A stretch of DNA of 64,000 nucleotides from Duganella sp. CF458 (GTDB lineage: Bacteria > Pseudomonadota > Gammaproteobacteria > Burkholderiales > Burkholderiaceae_D). Below the pieces are notes generated by a model. It did not search any database, was not told the origin of the DNA, and saw nothing but the letters and a program-made list of their open reading frames with translations. Positions 1 through 9,826 of the stretch are shown piece after piece (position 1 is the first letter of the stretch; each line of letters starts with the position of its first letter). The stretch is taken from positions 248,001 through 312,000 of the forward strand of contig NZ_FOOF01000007.1 of NCBI RefSeq assembly GCF_900113115.1. The letters run 5' to 3'. Made by a program: the position numbers and the translations under genes.

Positions 1-1857
<1,857 letters not shown>

Positions 1858-2002
1858 TTCTTAAATTCTTCCTCGGGTCCGCCAATGGCAAAAGTGCGTG
1901 ATTTTATCATGCGTTCGTGGCAAGGTTGGGATCTTGGCCTATATAACAATAGGCTAGCGATGAAAAATTCACCGGTTGAGGCCGCCACTGTAAAATGGCG
2001 GC

Positions 2003-2473
2003 ATGGGTTTCTCGTTCACAGATCGCAAGTACGCGCCGCAGGAAGCAACGGATTTCTTGCGGGGCAACGCTCGGCTGGCGGCTTTGCTGCCGGCAGTGCA
2101 GCGCATGGCGAAATTACAACGCGATTGTGCGGAAGTACTGCCTTCCGCCTTCAAAAGTTGCGAAATCTTTGCTTTCGACGGAGGGGAACTGACGCTGGCG
2201 GTGCCCAATACGGCGGTAGCGGCCAAGCTCAAGCAGCAAGTGCCAAAACTGCAGGAAAACTTGAATGAAAAAGGGTGGCAGATAAGCAACATCCGCTTCC
2301 GGGTGCAAATGCCGAAAGGGATTGCGCATGTCGGTCCGAGCGGGGAAGGCTTGAAATTGCCCGAAACAGCCGTCGATTCCTTCGACGAGCTAAGCCAGAA
2401 ACTGGAACCGACCGCCGCCAATGAGCCGCTGATCGAAGCGATGCGGCGCCTGGTGGCCCGGCGCCGCAGCTAG
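2003..2473 (+). CDS. DciA-like DUF721 protein (putative replicative helicase loader)
   Basis: The 156-residue protein begins MGFSFTDRKYAPQEATDFL. It has the small alpha/beta core typical of DUF721/DciA, with the segment CEIFAFDGGELTLAVPNTAVAAKL resembling the KH-like domain that follows an N-terminal helix. DciA proteins help load DnaB in bacteria that lack DnaC. Position between secA and lpxC, on the opposite strand to both, is the usual setting in Burkholderiales. The C-terminus (MRRLVARRRS) is strongly basic. Family assignment is by pattern and context; the helicase-loading role is inferred from the family, and no strong ribosome binding site is visible. Confidence 0.7.
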   Translation: MGFSFTDRKYAPQEATDFLRGNARLAALLPAVQRMAKLQRDCAEVLPSAFKSCEIFAFDGGELTLAVPNTAVAAKLKQQVPKLQENLNEKGWQISNIRFRVQMPKGIAHVGPSGEGLKLPETAVDSFDELSQKLEPTAANEPLIEAMRRLVARRRS

Positions 2474-2479
2474 GCAACA

Positions 2480-2514
2480 ATTGTCCACTTGGTTCCTGAC
2501 CCCGGGGGGACAAT
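2480..2514. repeat. Intergenic inverted repeat with CCTGACCCC core
   Basis: ATTGTCC (2480-2486) pairs with GGACAAT (2508-2514) and encloses CCTGACCCC and GGGG tracts. It fills the 47-bp gap between the convergent dciA-like and lpxC genes. The CCTGACCCC word also occurs in the palindrome at 29020-29038. It lacks a U-tract on either strand, so it is not an obvious intrinsic terminator. Confidence 0.55.
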
Positions 2515-2520
2515 CTTTTC

Positions 2521-3456
2521 TTATAGGTAAGCCCACTCGCGCGACATCTGCTTGGCGTAGGAAGGCGGGGCGGTGTCGAGGGAGTCGAAGGTGACCAGTT
2601 CGTAGGAATCGGGGTCGGCCAGCATGGCGCGCAGTAACTGGTTGTTCAGGGCGTGGCCGGATTTGTGGGCTTCGTAGCTGGCGATGATCGGGTGGCCGAC
2701 CATGTACAGGTCGCCGATCGCGTCGAGGATTTTGTGGCGCACAAATTCGTCGTCGTAGCGCAGGCCATCCTGGTTCAGGATGCGGTATTCGTCCATGACG
2801 ATGGCGTTTTCCAGCGAGCCGCCGCGCGCCAGGCCAATCCCGCGCAGCATTTCCACGTCCTGCATGAAGCCGAAGGTCCGGGCGCGGGCAATCGCCTGGA
2901 TATACGAAACGTCGCCGAAGTCCACGGTGGCGCGCTGCGCCGTGCCGTCTACCGCAGGGTGGTTGAATTCGATGAAGAAGTCCAGCTTGAAGCCATCGTG
3001 CGGGACCAGGCGCGCCCACTTTTCTGCGGCGCCCTTGCCTTCACGGATCTCGATCGGCTTTTTCACTTTGATAAACTTTTTCGGCGCTTCCTGCTCTTGC
3101 ACGCCGCCCTGCTGCAGCAGGTAGACGAACGACGATGCCGAACCATCCATGATCGGGATTTCTTCCGCCGTTACGTCGACGTACAGGTTGTCGATGCCCA
3201 GGCCTGCGCAGGCCGACATCAGGTGCTCGACGGTCGAAACGCGGCCGCCGTCCTTCATCAGCACAGTTGCCATGCGGGTATCGCCCACGATGTCCGCCCT
3301 TGTCGGGAAGACAACCTGCGGGCTCAGGTCCACACGGCGGAATACGATGCCGGTATCAGGCTCAGCAGGGCGCAAGGTCAACTCGACCTTGGTGCCGGAG
3401 TGCAGGCCGACACCTGTGGTGCGGACGATTTCTTTGATGGTTCGTTGTTTCAGCAT
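2521..3456 (-). CDS. lpxC: UDP-3-O-acyl-N-acetylglucosamine deacetylase
   Basis: LpxC catalyses the committed, zinc-dependent deacetylation step of lipid A synthesis in the cytoplasm. The 311-residue protein has normal length. Zinc and catalytic motifs are visible: VEHLMSA (His about 78), [12 protein letters not shown] (His and Asp about 237 and 241) and the C-terminal HKSGHALNN with the catalytic His. The two-domain repeat with the TVEHL and IPIMDGSA segments is complete. It lies at the distal end of the division cluster, separated from ftsZ by the peroxiredoxin and accessory genes, and converges with the dciA-like gene. Confidence 0.98.
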   Translation of the reverse strand: MLKQRTIKEIVRTTGVGLHSGTKVELTLRPAEPDTGIVFRRVDLSPQVVFPTRADIVGDTRMATVLMKDGGRVSTVEHLMSACAGLGIDNLYVDVTAEEIPIMDGSASSFVYLLQQGGVQEQEAPKKFIKVKKPIEIREGKGAAEKWARLVPHDGFKLDFFIEFNHPAVDGTAQRATVDFGDVSYIQAIARARTFGFMQDVEMLRGIGLARGGSLENAIVMDEYRILNQDGLRYDDEFVRHKILDAIGDLYMVGHPIIASYEAHKSGHALNNQLLRAMLADPDSYELVTFDSLDTAPPSYAKQMSREWAYL

Positions 3457-3489
3457 GCAAGAATTATAGCGCCCTGCGCCCTTCCCCGC

Positions 3490-4374
3490 TTACGGGTGCT
3501 CTGCCTCGGCGTGTTCGGTCTCGCGCCGCACCAGGTAGATGCCGGAGCCAATGATGATGGCTGCGCCCAGCAAAGTGTAGGCATCCGGCAGCGTGTGCCA
3601 CATCAGCCAGTCGATACCAACGCCCCAGGCCAGTGCCGTGTACTCGAAGGGCGCCACGATGGAGGCTTTGCCCATGCTGAAAGCGCGCGTCAGCGCGAGC
3701 TGGCCGAAGAAACCGGTGACCGCCAGGGCTGCCATGGCCGGCCACAGCGACCAGTCGATCGGCACCCAGGCATTGATCGCCAGCGGAGCGACGCCAATGC
3801 CCATCAGGGTCAGTACCCAGAACATCACATGTTCCGGCGCGTCGGTCTTGGCCAGCACGCGGCCGGCAATCGCGGAAATGCCGTAGCAGACAGCCGATGC
3901 CAGCACGGCCAGTCCCGCGACCGAGACGAAATTGGTGCCGTCCGGGCGCAGCACTACCAGCACGCCGCCCAAGCCGACCAGGATTGCCAGCCATTGGCCC
4001 AGGCTGACTTTTTCGCCCAGGATGAATACGGCGAGGGCGGTCACCAGGGCCGGTGCGATGAAGAAAATGGCGTAGGTGTCGGCCAGTGGCAGCGTCTTCA
4101 ACGCGAACGCAAACAGCGACAGCATGGCAATGCCGACCGCGCCGCGCAGCAAGTGCAGCGGCCAGCGCACATTGAAGATGCCGGTGAATTTGCCGCGGTA
4201 GGCCATGAAGGCGCACACCAGGGGCATCGAAAGCATGCATCGCAACGCAGTCACCTGTACCGCCGGATAGCGCGCGGCCAGCACTTTCATGGAAGCGTCC
4301 ATGAGGGAGAACATGGCGACCGCGGCCACCATGGCGTAAATAGCTTGCAGGTTTTCTTTTTGTTGCGGAGTCAC
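3490..4374 (-). CDS. EamA/DMT-family inner-membrane transporter
   Basis: A 294-residue protein with about ten hydrophobic helices arranged as two EamA repeats, beginning IYAMVAAVAMFSLMDASMKV and ending in a charged tail (RRETEHAEAEHP). Motifs such as ALRCMLSMPLV, FILGEKVSLGQW and the second-half FEYTALAWGV are typical of drug/metabolite transporters. Its substrate cannot be told from sequence. It lies 33 bp upstream of lpxC on the same strand and could be cotranscribed with it. Confidence 0.88.
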   Translation of the reverse strand: MTPQQKENLQAIYAMVAAVAMFSLMDASMKVLAARYPAVQVTALRCMLSMPLVCAFMAYRGKFTGIFNVRWPLHLLRGAVGIAMLSLFAFALKTLPLADTYAIFFIAPALVTALAVFILGEKVSLGQWLAILVGLGGVLVVLRPDGTNFVSVAGLAVLASAVCYGISAIAGRVLAKTDAPEHVMFWVLTLMGIGVAPLAINAWVPIDWSLWPAMAALAVTGFFGQLALTRAFSMGKASIVAPFEYTALAWGVGIDWLMWHTLPDAYTLLGAAIIIGSGIYLVRRETEHAEAEHP

Positions 4375-4444
4375 GATGGAAGGCCCAAATCCGTTGCCGG
4401 GTCGTCCATTGTACTGAAAGAAAGGGTTTGCTGCTGAGGCCGCG

Positions 4445-4825
4445 TCAGCTCAGGCGATAACAGTAGAAGTCCCGGTTTGCCCACTCGCGATCGCTCGCGC
4501 CTCGGCCATAAGGCATTCGCTGCCGTGACAACTTATAGCCGGGATCCATTGTCCCCCTCACGTCAAAGTAGTCAGGCCTCAACAGCTCCTTCACGTCGGG
4601 CAAGGCATCCAGCACCTTGAACACCCTGCGAAGAACCTTGAAGTTGTCCTCCATATCCATTTGTTGGATGATGACTTGGAGCAGCCATTCACGGCACTCT
4701 TCATCATATTCCCAATACATGGAAACCGGCTTTAGCCCTTCCTGGTCCAGTTGCTGAAGGAACTTGCGTCCACCAGCGATCATTTCTTGCGCCATTTGTC
4801 CCTCTACCAGTGCTTCTGTATCCAT
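4445..4825 (-). CDS. Hypothetical protein, partner of the HEPN gene
   Basis: A 126-residue protein that I do not recognise. The ATG at 4825 is preferred because AGGAG lies seven bases before it (complement of 4833-4837); longer in-frame starts lack such a site. The gene begins inside the end of the upstream HEPN gene with a 22-nt overlap, so the two are probably translationally coupled. The protein is rich in charged and aromatic residues (YWEYDEECREWLLQVI) and has no signal peptide or membrane helix. Codon use is less GC-rich than in neighbouring genes, suggesting acquisition. A regulatory, antitoxin or adaptor role is possible but only inferred from the pairing. Confidence 0.7.
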   Translation of the reverse strand: MDTEALVEGQMAQEMIAGGRKFLQQLDQEGLKPVSMYWEYDEECREWLLQVIIQQMDMEDNFKVLRRVFKVLDALPDVKELLRPDYFDVRGTMDPGYKLSRQRMPYGRGASDREWANRDFYCYRLS

Positions 4826-5220
4826 GGTAGTACTCCTTTCAGGTGGCCAGCGCATGCGACGTACATGCATCGCGCCGTTTGCGCAGGCACGTTGACTTCG
4901 TAGCGCGCGATCTCACTCCATTTGCGAACTACGGACCAATTTTCAGCGAACGCTGCACTGGAACGAATTTCCTCCTCGAGCTCGAGCTGCAATCCTGCCA
5001 ATCTTACGAGCGTCCGCAAGTTGTGGGTATTGCATTCGTTTGCCAATCGCTTGTCGGGAAATTCGTTGCGCCCCTGCTGTTTCGCGATGGCGGCCTTCAG
5101 CCCACATTCGACCGCGTATCCCGACAAATAGTAACTGCCTGCATAGAGTTCCGCGTCCAGCAGGCTTTTACCTTCATTGATGCGCATCCGGGTCAGATCG
5201 TGGAGTTCAATGCGATTCAT
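4804..5220 (-). CDS. HEPN-domain protein
   Basis: A 138-residue all-helical protein. The segment AGSYYLSGYAVECGLKAAI (about residues 27-45) and the later THNLRTLVRLAGL match the conserved helix-2 and H[DN]L signatures of small HEPN proteins. HEPN domains act as RNases in toxin-antitoxin or abortive-infection modules, or as nucleotide-binding companions of nucleotidyltransferases. The strict RNase motif R-x(4-6)-H is not evident, so a non-catalytic version is possible. GAGG precedes the ATG by seven bases. No MNT nucleotidyltransferase is adjacent; the partner is the unknown gene at 4445-4825. Confidence 0.75.
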   Translation of the reverse strand: MNRIELHDLTRMRINEGKSLLDAELYAGSYYLSGYAVECGLKAAIAKQQGRNEFPDKRLANECNTHNLRTLVRLAGLQLELEEEIRSSAAFAENWSVVRKWSEIARYEVNVPAQTARCMYVACAGHLKGVLPWIQKHW

Positions 5221-5286
5221 GTCAGCGCCTCAAAATGCAAAGACGATGAGACGAATCCGGGCTGGAATTGTTCCCGCTTTCCGAAA

Positions 5287-5304
5287 GAAATCACGAGTGA
5301 TTTC
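5287..5304. promoter_or_regulatory. 18-bp perfect inverted repeat upstream of the SET gene
   Basis: GAAATCAC-GA-GTGATTTC is a perfect palindrome that ends 21 bp before the SET-gene ATG. TATGAT (5314-5319) between them resembles a -10 element and would place transcription start at or very near the ATG. It is an operator candidate; nothing in the sequence identifies the regulator. Confidence 0.45.
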
Positions 5305-5325
5305 GTGGCGGGTTATGATGGCGGG

Positions 5326-5880
5326 ATGAATACAGAAGCGCTACTTGTCGAAGTGATTGAAGAGGCCGAACCACTCTACGTGGTGCATGAGTCGCCAGTG
5401 CACGGTCGCGGTGTTTTCGCGCGCCGGCTGATTCCAGCCGGCAGCCGCATCATCGAATACACCGGCGAAATCGTCGACTGGGAAGAATGCTGCCGCCGCA
5501 CCGAGGAGAAAGGCGGCCCGATCGGGCACACCTTCTTCTTCAGCCTGAACAACGGCATGCTGATCGACGGCGGCTCCGGCGGCAACGAGGCGCGCTACAT
5601 CAACCACTCCTGCGAGCCCAATTGCGAAGCCGAGGAAGACGACGAAGACCGCGTCTATATCTGCGCCCTGCGCGACATCGAAGAAGGCGAAGAGCTGAAC
5701 TACAACTACGGCCTGATCTACGAAGCCCGGCACACCGCCAAGGTGAGAAAAGAATTTGCCTGCTATTGCGGCGCGCCATCCTGCACCGGCGTCATGCTGG
5801 CCCCGAAGAAGCGCAAGCCGCGTGCAACAACGAAAACAGAAACGCAAAACGGCGCCGAAGCGCCGTCTCAAGCGGAATAA
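5326..5880 (+). CDS. SET-domain protein lysine methyltransferase-like
   Basis: A 184-residue protein. The SET core has the pattern HGRGVFARRLIPAGSRIIEY, the catalytic/cofactor motif RYINHSCEPNCEA, the GEELNYNYG segment, and a post-SET zinc-binding tail CYCGAPSCTG. SET enzymes transfer methyl groups from S-adenosylmethionine to protein lysines; the bacterial substrate is unknown. The C-terminal tail is basic (PKKRKPRATTKTE), which could favour nucleic-acid or nucleoid association. I chose the ATG at 5326 because the SET fold starts just after it; the open frame extends upstream but that part is antisense to the HEPN gene. The gene is divergent from the HEPN pair and converges with the peroxiredoxin. 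Confidence 0.85.
   Translation: MNTEALLVEVIEEAEPLYVVHESPVHGRGVFARRLIPAGSRIIEYTGEIVDWEECCRRTEEKGGPIGHTFFFSLNNGMLIDGGSGGNEARYINHSCEPNCEAEEDDEDRVYICALRDIEEGEELNYNYGLIYEARHTAKVRKEFACYCGAPSCTGVMLAPKKRKPRATTKTETQNGAEAPSQAE
5838..5866 (-). terminator. Intrinsic terminator of the peroxiredoxin gene
   Basis: Read on the minus strand: ACGGCGC-TTCG-GCGCCGT followed by TTTGCG and further T-rich sequence. It is a seven-pair stem with a UUCG tetraloop, 24 bp beyond the peroxiredoxin stop. It lies inside the 3' coding end of the SET gene. Confidence 0.75.
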
Positions 5881-5889
5881 ATCCGGCGC

Positions 5890-6393
5890 TTACAGCTGGC
5901 CCAGCATGGTCTCGGCGTTCGACACTTCGAACTTGCCGCCTTGCTCGACGTTCAGTTGCTTGACCACGCCGTCTTCCACCAGCATCGAGTAACGCTGGGA
6001 GCGGGTGCCCATGCCGAACTTGGAGAAGTCTGCGTCCAGGCCCAGGGCCTTGGAGTAAGCAGCGTTGCCGTCAGCCATCATGCGGACGGTGCCGGTGGCT
6101 TTCTGGTCGCGGCCCCATGCGCCCATCACGAAGGCGTCGTTCACGGAAATGCACCAGATCTCATCCACGCCCTTGGCTTGCAGGTCGGCCGCGTGCTTGA
6201 CGTAGCCTGGCACGTGCTGTGCGGAGCAGGTTGGGGTGTAGGCGCCTGGCAGGCCGAAGATCGCGATCTTCTTGCCTTTGGCGAGGTCCTGCACATTGAA
6301 GGTATTCGGGCCGAGAGAGCAGCCTTCGGTCTCGGTTTCGATGAATTCGGACAGCTGGCCTTCCGGCAGTTTGTCGCCGATCTTGATGGTCAT
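5890..6393 (-). CDS. Prx5-type peroxiredoxin (AhpC/TSA superfamily)
   Basis: A 167-residue thiol peroxidase of the PRX5-like class. The peroxidatic cysteine (about residue 56) is in FGLPGAYTPTCSAQHVPGY, and later segments VNDAFVMGAWGRD and GMGTRSQRYSMLVEDG are family signatures. It reduces H2O2 and alkyl hydroperoxides in the cytosol, with electrons from glutaredoxin or thioredoxin. The usual resolving cysteine is not obvious, so a one-cysteine mechanism is possible. It follows ftsZ on the same strand after about 80 bp and has its own terminator. Confidence 0.93.
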   Translation of the reverse strand: MTIKIGDKLPEGQLSEFIETETEGCSLGPNTFNVQDLAKGKKIAIFGLPGAYTPTCSAQHVPGYVKHAADLQAKGVDEIWCISVNDAFVMGAWGRDQKATGTVRMMADGNAAYSKALGLDADFSKFGMGTRSQRYSMLVEDGVVKQLNVEQGGKFEVSNAETMLGQL

Positions 6394-6474
6394 TTCGGGT
6401 TCTCCTTCTTGTGAAAACCCAGAGTATAACTCCGCGCCGCCGGATGCGTGATCCGGCGGCGCGGCTGACCTTAT

Positions 6475-7695
6475 TTAGTCAGCCTGCTTGCGCAGGAAGG
6501 CAGGAATGTCGTAGGTTTCCATGCCCGACTTGGCCAGTGCGTTGACCTGCTCGGTGGCCGACTCACGGCGCCATACGGCTGGCTGCTTCTGCACGTCGGA
6601 CGACACGCCCGAGAAGCCTGCGTTGCCGAAACCGCCCACCGCTGCAGTTGCCGCACCGCCGCCCAGGCCTGCGTTGACGTTCAGCGGGTTGCCGCCGTGG
6701 GTGCCGGTGCGCAGTTGCTGCTGCGGTACCAGTTGCACGTGCTTCTTGGCTTTACCCAGGCCGGTGGCCACCACGGTCACGCGGATATCGTCGCCCATCG
6801 CGTCGTCGTAGGCGATGCCTTGTGCGATCGACGCATCCGGTGCGGCGAAGGCGCGTACGGCAGCCATGACTTCCTTGATTTCCTTACCTTTCAGGCCGCG
6901 CGATGCGGTGACGTTCACCAACACGCCGCGTGCGCCCGCCAGGTCGACGCCGTCCAGCAACGGGGATGCAACCGCCTGTTCGGCAGCCACGCGTGCGCGG
7001 TCCACGCCGGAAGCGGTGGCGGTACCCATCATCGCCTTGCCCTGCTCGCCCATGATGGTCTTCACGTCGTTGAAGTCGACGTTGATGTGGCCAGGCACGT
7101 TGATGATTTCGGCGATACCGGCAACGGCGTTGTTCAGGACGTCGTCGGCGTGCTGCAACCACTCGATCAGCGATTCGTCTTCGTAGATCTCTTCCAGCTT
7201 CTCGTTGCAGATCACGATCAGCGAATCGACGTTCTGCGACAGCGCGTCCAGGCCCGCCTCGGCGATGTCCAGGCATTTCTGGCCTTCGTGCGAGAACGGC
7301 TTGGAAACCACCGCCACGGTCAGCGCGCCCTGCTGCTTGGCGATTTCCGCCACGATCGGCGCTGCGCCGGTGCCGGTGCCGCCGCCCATGCCGGCGGCGA
7401 TGAACACCATGTGCGCGCCGCGCAGCGCGTCTTCGATGCGGCTGCGCGATTCTTCCGCCAGCGCGCGGCCGACGTCAGGCTTCATGCCCGCGCCCAGGCC
7501 GCTCGCGCCGATCTGGATAATGTTGCTTGCCTTGGAGGCGGCCAGCGCTTGTGCGTCGGTATTGGCGGCGATGAATTCCACACCGCTCATGCCCTTGTTG
7601 ATCATGTGCTGGACGGCATTGCCGCCTGCACCGCCAACGCCGACGACCTTGATGACCGTTCCCAGTGTTGCGTTATCAACCATATCAAACTCCAT
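6475..7695 (-). CDS. ftsZ: Cell division protein FtsZ
   Basis: The tubulin-like GTPase that forms the Z ring. The 406-residue protein has the GTP-binding loop GGGTGTGAAP, the upstream GGAGGNAVQHMI, the T7-type loop segment NVDFNDVKTIM, a Gly/Ala-rich linker and the conserved C-terminal peptide YDIPAFLRKQAD that binds FtsA and ZipA-like partners. The ATG at 7695 is preceded by AGGAGT. A second in-frame ATG at 7683 (MVDNAT) is also preceded by GGAG, so the start is not unique. It is the last division gene of the dcw cluster; a 103-bp gap to ftsA could hold its own promoter. Confidence 0.98.
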   Translation of the reverse strand: MEFDMVDNATLGTVIKVVGVGGAGGNAVQHMINKGMSGVEFIAANTDAQALAASKASNIIQIGASGLGAGMKPDVGRALAEESRSRIEDALRGAHMVFIAAGMGGGTGTGAAPIVAEIAKQQGALTVAVVSKPFSHEGQKCLDIAEAGLDALSQNVDSLIVICNEKLEEIYEDESLIEWLQHADDVLNNAVAGIAEIINVPGHINVDFNDVKTIMGEQGKAMMGTATASGVDRARVAAEQAVASPLLDGVDLAGARGVLVNVTASRGLKGKEIKEVMAAVRAFAAPDASIAQGIAYDDAMGDDIRVTVVATGLGKAKKHVQLVPQQQLRTGTHGGNPLNVNAGLGGGAATAAVGGFGNAGFSGVSSDVQKQPAVWRRESATEQVNALAKSGMETYDIPAFLRKQAD

Positions 7696-7798
7696 GATTT
7701 ACTCCTATCTAGAATGCGGTTTTCAAGCGCCAGGCCTCATATGAATAGGAGAACTGGAGATTGAAAACTGCAGGGGTTTATTATTGAAAAATTAGTAT

Positions 7799-9031
7799 TT
7801 AAAAGTTACCCAGGAACCATTCCTTCATGCGCTGCCACACTGCCTTTACCGATCCATCCTGGCGCGTCACGATGTGGCCGCGCAGATACTGCTTCTTAGC
7901 TTCCAACAACAGGCCCAACACGGTTGCATAGCGCGGGCTGCGCACCACGTCGGCCAACTGGCCGCGGTAGTCCGGCGTGCCCAGGCGCGCAGGCTTGAGG
8001 AAGATGTCTTCCGCCATCTCCACCATGCCCGGCATGATCGAGGTGCCGCCGGTCAGCACGATGCCCGACGAGAGCACGCCCTCGTAGCCGGACTCGCGCA
8101 CCACCTGGTGCACCATCGCAAACAGTTCTTCCACGCGCGGTTCGATCACCGCGGCCAACGCCTGGCGCGACAGGTTGCGCGGACCGCGGTCGCCCAGGCC
8201 CGGCACTTCCAGGTGCTCGCCCGGATCGGCCAGCACCTGCTTGGCCACGCCGTAGCGGATCTTGATTTCCTCCGCTTCGCCGGTCGGGGTGCGCAGCGCC
8301 ATCGCGATATCGTTGGTGATCTGGTCGCCCGCGATCGGGATCACGGCCGTATGGCGGATCGCACCGTCGCTGAACACCGCCACGTCGGTGGTGCCGCCGC
8401 CGATGTCGATCAACACCACGCCAAGTTCCTTCTCGTCGGTGGTCAGCACCGCATCGGCCGAAGCCATCGGCTGCAGGATCAGGTCCGACACTTCCAGGCC
8501 GCAGCGGCGCACGCACTTGACGATGTTCTGCACCGCGCTCACGGCGCCGGTCACGATGTGCACCTTCACTTCCAGGCGGATGCCGCTCATGCCGATCGGC
8601 TCGCGCACGTCGTCCTGCGAATCGACGATGAATTCCTGCGGCACGGTGTGCAGCAGCTGCTGGTCGGTCGGGATGTTGACCGCCTTGGCCGTTTCGATCA
8701 CGCGCGCCACGTCGGTGGCGGTGACTTCCTTGTCCTTGATCGCCACCATGCCGCTGGAATTGAAGCTGCGGATATGGCTGCCCGCAATACCTGCATACAC
8801 ATTGCGGATCTTGCAGTCGGCCATCAGCTCCGCCTCTTCCAGCGCGCGCTGGATCGATTCGACGGTCGCTTCAATGTTCACCACTACGCCTTTTTTCAGG
8901 CCGCTGGATTCGTGCTGGCCCAGGCCAATCACCTCGTGGCGTCCATCGCCCATCACCTCGGCCACCACGGCCACCACTTTGGAGGTGCCGATGTCGAGGC
9001 CGACGATCAGGTTTTTAGCGTCTTTAGTCAT
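7799..9031 (-). CDS. ftsA: Cell division protein FtsA
   Basis: Actin-like ATPase that tethers FtsZ to the membrane and recruits late divisome proteins. The 410-residue protein has the phosphate-1 motif VGLDIGTSKVVAVV, the phosphate-2 motif VLIDIGGGTTDVAVF, the adenosine motif IVLTGGTSIMPGM, and the C-terminal amphipathic membrane-targeting helix VWQRMKEWFLGNF. The inserted 1C subdomain is present between the first two motifs. It lies between ftsQ (15-bp gap) and ftsZ on the same strand. Confidence 0.98.
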   Translation of the reverse strand: MTKDAKNLIVGLDIGTSKVVAVVAEVMGDGRHEVIGLGQHESSGLKKGVVVNIEATVESIQRALEEAELMADCKIRNVYAGIAGSHIRSFNSSGMVAIKDKEVTATDVARVIETAKAVNIPTDQQLLHTVPQEFIVDSQDDVREPIGMSGIRLEVKVHIVTGAVSAVQNIVKCVRRCGLEVSDLILQPMASADAVLTTDEKELGVVLIDIGGGTTDVAVFSDGAIRHTAVIPIAGDQITNDIAMALRTPTGEAEEIKIRYGVAKQVLADPGEHLEVPGLGDRGPRNLSRQALAAVIEPRVEELFAMVHQVVRESGYEGVLSSGIVLTGGTSIMPGMVEMAEDIFLKPARLGTPDYRGQLADVVRSPRYATVLGLLLEAKKQYLRGHIVTRQDGSVKAVWQRMKEWFLGNF

Positions 9032-9046
9032 CTCTATGCCCTGCTT

Positions 9047-9811
9047 TCAACGTTTCTTCGTATCCGACGGGATCTTCAATCCCGCTGCGCTCAAAGCCAG
9101 GCCGTTCTGGTAGCGCATATCAATCGTTTCAATATTCGGCACGCGGCTGGAAATCTGCGGCCAGATTCCGACCAGGCGCTGCACCCGCTGATGCAGGGTG
9201 TCATGCGTTGCCTCGCGTCCCAGCGCCACACTGGCGCCGTTGTCCAACTTCACCGTCCAGGCATAGCGTCCCGACAGGGCCACACCCTTCGGGATCAGGC
9301 TGGCCGGTGCAAACCAGTTCTTCAACTCGCCGTAGCGCGCCAATACTTCCTTCTCGCTGCCGTCCGGGCCGGAAAACTCCGGCAGCTCGTGATCCTCTTC
9401 CGCTTCGGCCAGGTTGGCGGTGAAGACATCGCCCTTCACCGACAGCAGCCGTCCGTCTTCGCCCCAGGTGCCGAGTGCCTCATGCTCCTCCAGCGACACG
9501 ATCAGCTGGTTCGGCCACTCGCGCCGCACGCTGGCGCGGCGTACCCACGGTACCGACTCGAACACCTTGCGCACCTGTTCCAGGTCGGCGGTGAAGAAGT
9601 TGCCAAGCAGGCGGCCCTGGGTGCCGTTGCGCAGCGTCAGGTGGTTCACATGCTTGAACTCCGACTTGTCCATGGTTTCAACGCGGATGGCGCGCAAATC
9701 GAATACGGGACGATTTGCCACCCACCACACGCCGGCAACGACGCAAGCCAGCACCGACAGCGCGAACAGGCCGCTGGCGGATGCATTCAAGGCTTTGACG
9801 TCGTGCCACAT
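9047..9811 (-). CDS. ftsQ: Cell division protein FtsQ
   Basis: A 254-residue bitopic divisome protein. It has one N-terminal transmembrane helix (about residues 14-32, GLFALSVLACVVAGVWWVA), then a periplasmic POTRA-like domain (FDLRAIRVET through VPWVRRASVRREWPNQLIVSLEEHEALGTWG) and a beta domain. The P-W-V-R-x-A-x-V-R-R-x-W-P motif is diagnostic. FtsQ joins FtsB and FtsL as the scaffold that activates septal peptidoglycan synthesis. Gene order ddl-ftsQ-ftsA is canonical. Confidence 0.96.
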   Translation of the reverse strand: MWHDVKALNASASGLFALSVLACVVAGVWWVANRPVFDLRAIRVETMDKSEFKHVNHLTLRNGTQGRLLGNFFTADLEQVRKVFESVPWVRRASVRREWPNQLIVSLEEHEALGTWGEDGRLLSVKGDVFTANLAEAEEDHELPEFSGPDGSEKEVLARYGELKNWFAPASLIPKGVALSGRYAWTVKLDNGASVALGREATHDTLHQRVQRLVGIWPQISSRVPNIETIDMRYQNGLALSAAGLKIPSDTKKR

Positions 9812-9826
9812 AGCGTTTTCGGTCCT

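Noticed and set aside
4843..5325. N-terminal extension of the SET protein
   Set aside because: The open frame upstream of 5326 is antisense to the HEPN gene and the SET fold begins right after 5326.
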